64,000 nucleotides of DNA from Tomocerus qinae (Eukaryota > Arthropoda > Collembola > Entomobryomorpha > Tomoceridae), in assembly GCA_020055645.1 (NCBI GenBank), contig CM034546.1, positions 96,162,001 to 96,226,000 on the forward strand, written 5' to 3'. Of the stretch, positions 59,053 to 64,000 are shown piece after piece (position 1 is the first letter of the stretch; each line of letters starts with the position of its first letter). Position numbers and translations under genes: made by a program. The notes under the pieces were generated by a model. The model saw only the letters and a list, made by a program, of their open reading frames with translations, had not been told where the DNA came from and did no database searches.

Positions 59053-60721
59053 TCTATATAATAAGAGCAATTCATTTCCTCTTTAACATCAACATACAAG
59101 CTTCAAATTTTTACTGGATGTTCATATCATAGTCAGAACCCCAAACCTCAAGTTTCAAAACGATATCTTTCATAGAAATCGTTTTATGAATTTTTGAATT
59201 TCGAATTTTAACATTGAAGGAGTGGGAGAAAACGCTCCGATCTGTCGCGCTTTGTCCAGATACTCCTCCTACAGTTTTCATCCGATCTTTACCAAACTTT
59301 TTCCTGACCTACTCGACTTAATAAAGAAGACGGTAGCGACTCCAGTTTTTTATTTTTTAGTAGAAAATATTTTGCCAGTGAATTTCAAAAATTTGACAAA
59401 GTCCTACTCTTTAAGCAGGCAGGCCTCCGCCATTTATAGGGATTAGTGTCCCTTTCACTTCGAACAGGGCGACCGCAGCGGAGTCAAACTATTAATAGCA
59501 AGGCAACGTTTATTTAGTCATTTGGTTGTGGATTGAATAGGTTGACTTGACATAGAATTGGTTAGTTAATGTAACATGGTAAGAAAATAGATATAAATAA
59601 CGAGGACGATTAAAATAGTGGTAGCTAATTAAAATAACAGAGCTACTTAAAATGAAAAGGTGAAAATGACGGAATATTTAAAATGACGGGAATATTTAAT
59701 ATAGAGATTATTTAAAATGACGAGATTTAAAAAAAATGACATTTATAGATTTAAAACAACGAGGTTAATCAAAATGAAGGGGTGATTCTAAACGACGAAA
59801 TTATTTAAAACGACGGGGTCATTTAAAACGACGGGGTTATTTACAATGACGTCAATTTAAAATGCGAGGTCATTTACAAAGACGTCTATTTAAAATGACG
59901 AGATTTAAAAAAATGACATTTATAGATTTAAAACAACGAGGTTAATCAAAATGAAGGGGTGATTCTAAACGACGAAATTATTTAAAACGACGGGGTTATT
60001 TACAACGACGTCAATTTAAAATGCGAGGTCATTTACAATGACGTTTATTTAAAATGACGGGGTCATTTACAATGACGGGGTCATTTACAATGACGTCTAT
60101 TTAAAATAACGGGGTCATTTACAATGACGTCCATTTAAAATGACGGGGTCATTTACCACGGCCGCAGCCAGAAAACAATTTGGGTGGGGGTCGACAAATT
60201 ATCAGTGAAAATATGAAATTTTTTTGGGTTTTAAGGCAAAAATTCCTTTCTTTTCTTCGATTTCTAGGGGGCGGGCCCCCTGCCCCCTGGCTGGGACACT
60301 GTCATTTACAATGGCATCTATTTACAAAGACGTCTATTTACAACTACGTCAATTTAAAATGACGGGATTATTTAAAATGATGGGATTATTTAAAATGATG
60401 GGATTATTTAAAATTATGTATTATATCCATATAATATTAATGATGATATAATGAAAATCATGCGCTTATGAAAGGACTTCAAACATTTACTTTGTTTAGT
60501 TAAATGATGTTGAATTTGGTTCACTGTTATTATGTTGATTCGATAAGTATTGTATTTTGTTCCCCGTCCATAGAATATTGTGTAACAATGTAGCAAGCAA
60601 TTTTTTAAACATTTTAATCTGTTAATTTTCATACTTTTTTAATGCATAATGCATACTCATGATCTACCGTCCCCATTAAGGGGTTACCCATTTTCCGTTC
60701 GGAGAACGGGCCTATTACTAG
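59053..60721 (+). mobile_element. Helentron/HINE-like element, copy 1
   Basis: Starts tctatataataagagc; a conserved head of about 500 bp (the ggagtgggagaaaacgctcc block at about 59217) is followed by a minisatellite of atttaaaatgacg(gg/tc) units (59560-60420), then a tail ending in a hairpin (ccgttcggagaacggg) and ctattactagt. Head plus internal minisatellite plus 3' hairpin plus CTAG-type end is the layout of DINE-1/HINE rolling-circle elements. No target duplication is expected. Interrupted by a hAT-like MITE at 60157-60301. Confidence 0.7.
60157..60301. mobile_element. hAT-like MITE inside the HINE minisatellite
   Basis: 145 bp, ends CACGGCCGCAGCCAG and, inverted, CAGTGTCCCAGCCAG; flanked by TCATTTAC on both sides (60149-60156, 60302-60309). 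The flanking word also occurs in the satellite, so the duplication alone is weak, but the ends match the family at 13591-13739. Confidence 0.75.
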
Positions 60722-63147
60722 TCTATATAATAATAGCCGGAGAAATGTTCTTTAACATCAACTTACGACTTTCAAATTTTTACTGCATGGGCACATCATA
60801 GTCAGAACCCCAAATTTCGAGTTTCAAAACGATATCTTTCATAGAAATCGTTTTATGATTTTTTGAATTTCGAATTTTAACATTGAAGGAGTGGGAGAAA
60901 ACGCTCCGATCTGTCACGCTGTGTTCAAATACTCCTCCTACAGTTTTCATCCGATCTTTACCAAACTTTTTCCTGACCTTCTCGACTTACTAATAAAGAC
61001 GGTAGCCGCTCCAGTTTTTTTATTTTTTAGTAGAAAATATTTTGCCAGTGAATTTCAAAAATTTCATAAAGTCCTACTCTTTAAGCAGGCAGGCCTCCGC
61101 CATGTAAAGAGATTAGTGTCCCTTTCACTTCGAACGGGGCGACCGCAGCGGAGTCAAACTATTAATAGCAAGGCAAGGTTTATTTAGTCAGTATTATTTG
61201 GTTGTGGGTTGTATAGGTTGACTTGACTTGACATAGGATTGGTTCATAATTGTAGCGGGGTAGGTAGAAAATAGATAGAAACAACGAGGACGATTAAAAT
61301 AGTGGTAGCTAATTAAAATAATAGAGCTACTTAAAATGAAGAGGTAAAAATGACGTGAATATTTAAAATGACAGGAATATTTAAAATAAAGAAATTATTT
61401 AAAATGACAGGAATGTTTAAAATGGCGAGAATTTTTAAAATGACGAAATTTTTTAAAATGACGTTTATAGATTTAAAACAACGGGGTTATTCAAAATGAA
61501 AGGATGATTCTAAACGACAAAATTATTTAAAACTACGGGGTTATTTAAATGACACCTATTTAAAATGTGGGGTCATTTACAATGACACTTATTTAAAATA
61601 TGGGGTAATTTGCCATTACGTCTATTTAAAATGATGTCTATTTAAAATGATGTCTATTTAAAATGACGTCTATTTAAAATGACGTCTATTTAAAATGATG
61701 TCTATTTAAAATGACGTCTATTTAAAATGACGTCTATTTAAAATGATGTCTATTTAAAATGACGTCTATTTAAAATGACGTCTATTTAAAATGACGGGGT
61801 CATTTAAAAGACGTCTATTTAAAATGACGTCTATTTAAAATGACGCGGTCATTTAAATGACGTCTATTTAAATGACGTCTATTTAAAATGACGGGGTCAT
61901 TTAAATGACGTCTATTTAAAATGACGGGGTCATTTAAATGACGTCTATTTAAAATGACGTCTATTTAAAATGACGGGGTCATTTAAATGACGTCTATTTA
62001 AAATGACGGGGTCATTTACAATGACGTCTATTTAAAATAAATGACGGGGTCATTTACAATGACGTCTGTTTAAAATAAATGGCGGGGTCATTTACAATGA
62101 CGTCTATTTAAAATAAATGGCGGGGTCATTTACAATGACGTCTATTTAAAATAAATGGCGGGGTCATTTACAATAACGTCTATTTAAAATAAATGGCGGG
62201 GTCATTTACAATGACGTCTATTTAAAATAAATGGCGGGGTCATTTACAATGACGTCCATTTAAAATGACGGGGTCATTTAAATGACGTCTATTTAAAATG
62301 ACGGGGTCATTTAAATGACGTCTATTTAAAATGACGTCTATTTACAATGACGTCTATTTAAAATAAATGACGGGGTCATTTACAATGACGTCTGTTTAAA
62401 ATAAATGGCGGGGTCATTTACAATGACGTCTATTTAAAATAAATGGCGGGGTCATTTACAATGACGTCTATTTAAAATAAATGGCGGGGTCATTTACAAT
62501 GACGTCTATTTAAAATAAATGGCGGGGTCATTTACAATGACGTCTATTTAAAATAAATGGCGGGGTCATTTACAATGACGTCTATTTAAAATAAATGGCG
62601 GGTCATTTACAATGGCGTCTATTTAAAATAAATGGCGGGGTCATTTACAATGACGTCCATTTAAAATGACGGGGTCATTTAAATGACGTCTATTTAAAAT
62701 GACGGGGTTATTTGCAATGACGTCTATTTACAATGATGGGGTTATGTAAAATGACGTATATTTACAATGATGTGGTAATGTAAAATGACGCGGGGTGATG
62801 TAAATTGACGGGGGGATTTAAAATTATATATTATGTCCATGTAATATTAATGATATAATAAAAATCAGGCGCTGATGAAAGGACTTCAGACATTTATTTA
62901 CTTTAATTTCGCTGTTTAGTTAAATGATGTTAAATTTGGTTCACTATTATTATGTTGATTCGATAAGTATTGTATTTTTTCCCCGTCCGTAGGATGTTAT
63001 AGCAATGCAGCAAGCAATGTTTTAAACATTTTAATCTGTTAATTTTCATACTTTTTTAATGCATAATGCATCCTCATGATCTCTGATCTACCGTCCCCAT
63101 TAAGAGGTTACCCATTTTTCCCGTTCGGAGAACGGGCCTATTTCTAG
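60722..63147 (+). mobile_element. Helentron/HINE-like element, copy 2
   Basis: Starts tctatataataatagcc immediately after the end of copy 1. The head (60740-61250) is about 90% similar to copy 1; the minisatellite is larger (61310-62820); tail and hairpin (cccgttcggagaacggg) end at tttctag. The satellite shows higher-order blocks, such as runs of tgacgtctatttaaaa alternating with aaataaatggcggggtcatt. The short ORF common to both heads (about 59222 and 60891) has no known motif and is not called a gene. Confidence 0.72.
61310..62820. repeat. Expanded HINE minisatellite
   Basis: Roughly 1.5 kb of 15-45 bp units built from atttaaaatgacgtct and atttacaatgacggggtc. Units around 62030-62260 recur almost exactly at 62360-62690, a duplicated block of about 250-330 bp. 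CpG-containing acgtc/gacgt cores occur in nearly every unit. Confidence 0.9.
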
Positions 63148-63555
63148 TAATCTAATAATTAATTTACATGCATTAGATCACATACTGCTTTGTATTATCC
63201 CTATTAATTGCGTGCTTAAACAACTTTAAGCTATGTCGATGAAACCATTTGTGCCACACTTAATAAGACAGTAAGTTAAACAGTGCAAATTACTATTGGT
63301 GTACAATACCATTCGTGATAAGGAGCAACAAATGCATTACTTATTAATGATACACGTCAGAAGAGACAGGAGTTTCCACTCCTATGTTTTATGTTTATTG
63401 TGCTACTGAATTGTGGAAGGATACATATCCGATATAATGTCATATTGTAGTGTACTACCAACTTTGCCTTTGAAATCATGACTTTTCATTAGTAAAATGC
63501 AACACCTGATGAGAGACAACTATTACCATTAGCTGCTTTGCAGATTTACGAAATA
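63148..63555. other. 5' flank of Scr11
   Basis: No other gene seen in about 400 bp. Confidence 0.5.
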
Positions 63556-64000
63556 ATGAGTGAGAAACATCGACAGCCTGTTGCTAAAATTAACCGCATC
63601 ACGTCAGTCAACCTCACGTCTTCATTTACTCCGACAGGTTTTTCAAATTCCTTTAATCATATCTAAAATGATACAATTATTGTTTTGTACAATCATGACA
63701 TATTTTCTCATTGGTAATGCAATACCAACAGATACCACCGTTAGTAGTGGAACCATTTTTGATGTACTACTTAAAATGGATAAAATATTGGTCAAACAAA
63801 GCCACACGGGTAGGATTTGAAACAAACTTTGAAGAAACTATTTACCTAATGTGAACCACTTAATTGCAACTGTAATGTGTATATTTTCTTTGTGTTCATA
63901 TTATCTAGCTGATTTGGCCAGAAAGAGGAGCCGATACGATATTTACGATCAAAATGGATTTCCTTTACTAAGGGGTTTCCAGCGCTCGAGGAGACTTTGC
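63556..64000 (+). CDS. Scr11: divergent scramblase, 5' part
   Basis: Exons 63556-63637, 63732-63809 and 63909 to beyond the window; phases 1,1. Exon 1 MSEKHRQPVAKINRI has the same length (82 bp) and phase as Scr9 exon 1. Exon 2 contains TIFDVLLKMDKILVKQS, the counterpart of GLEYLNLIDTVFVKQ. Exon 3 has LARKRSRYDIYDQNGFPLLR, matching the YD(V/I)..(N/S).G..LF strand. A competing reading starts at ATG 63668 and runs unspliced into exon 2 with a signal-like MIQLLFCTIMTYFLIG. I prefer the spliced form, because phase and exon length match the other genes. Confidence 0.65.

Noticed and set aside
59222-61187. Similar ORFs (MGENAPIC...) in the heads of both HINE copies
   Set aside because: Repeated because the element is repeated; no known motif, and their lengths and ends differ between copies.
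63667-63820. Signal-peptide start for Scr11 (MIQLLFCTIM...)
   Set aside because: A spliced reading with 82-bp exon 1 and phase 1 matches Scr9; the hydrophobic stretch then lies in the intron.
1-64000. CRISPR arrays, operons, tRNA or rRNA genes
   Set aside because: Tandem repeats here lack CRISPR spacing, the genes are intron-bearing eukaryotic ones, and no cloverleaf or rRNA core was recognised by eye.

Overview
The window is eukaryotic nuclear DNA, most likely from an arthropod and probably an insect. It is AT-rich, its genes are split by short GT-AG introns, two genes encode secreted chitin-binding peritrophin-type proteins, and it carries BEL/Pao, Tc1/mariner, hAT-like, piggyBac-like and Helentron/HINE-like elements. 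I cannot name the species. Single ORFs are misleading here, so gene models were built by joining exons at splice sites and checking codon phase across every junction.

The main feature is a cluster of eleven phospholipid-scramblase (PLSCR) family genes, called Scr1 to Scr11 here: Scr1 (204-586, 3' part only), Scr2 (1996-4485, minus), Scr3 (11603-13646), Scr4 (16969-19465, minus), Scr5 (25392-27143), Scr6 (36138-38237), Scr7 (39775-41888), Scr8 (44142-46622), Scr9 (55230-56409), Scr10 (57203-58591) and Scr11 (63556-64000, 5' part only). They share intron positions and phases. They fall into classes: canonical-like (Scr1, Scr3), intermediate (Scr5), a class with Met/Pro/Gln-rich N-terminal repeats and a degenerate calcium loop (Scr2, 4, 6, 7, 8; Scr6 and Scr8 have His-rich tails), and very divergent copies (Scr9, 10, 11). 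The convergent pair Scr1/Scr2 was duplicated as a block to give Scr3/Scr4.

Other genes are a four-transmembrane protein assembled from five exons (21482-22508), a Cys/Pro-rich six-exon protein (28859-29965), a frameshifted DUF7869-like gene (31276-33339), and two peritrophins with Thr-rich mucin tails (47820-48731 and 49787-52031). The second peritrophin has a long 13-residue repeat tail.

Mobile DNA fills much of the rest. A young BEL/Pao retrotransposon (4911-11312, minus) lies inside a foldback element. Small palindromic elements lie at 14.1-14.6, 22.9-24.1 and 35.4-35.7 kb. A Tc1/mariner-derived foldback lies at 42586-43513 and a large imperfect palindrome at 52358-54868 with nested insertions. 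Two head-to-tail HINE-like elements with expanded minisatellites occupy 59053-63147. In several cases a duplicated neighbour preserves the empty site, so the order of events can be read.
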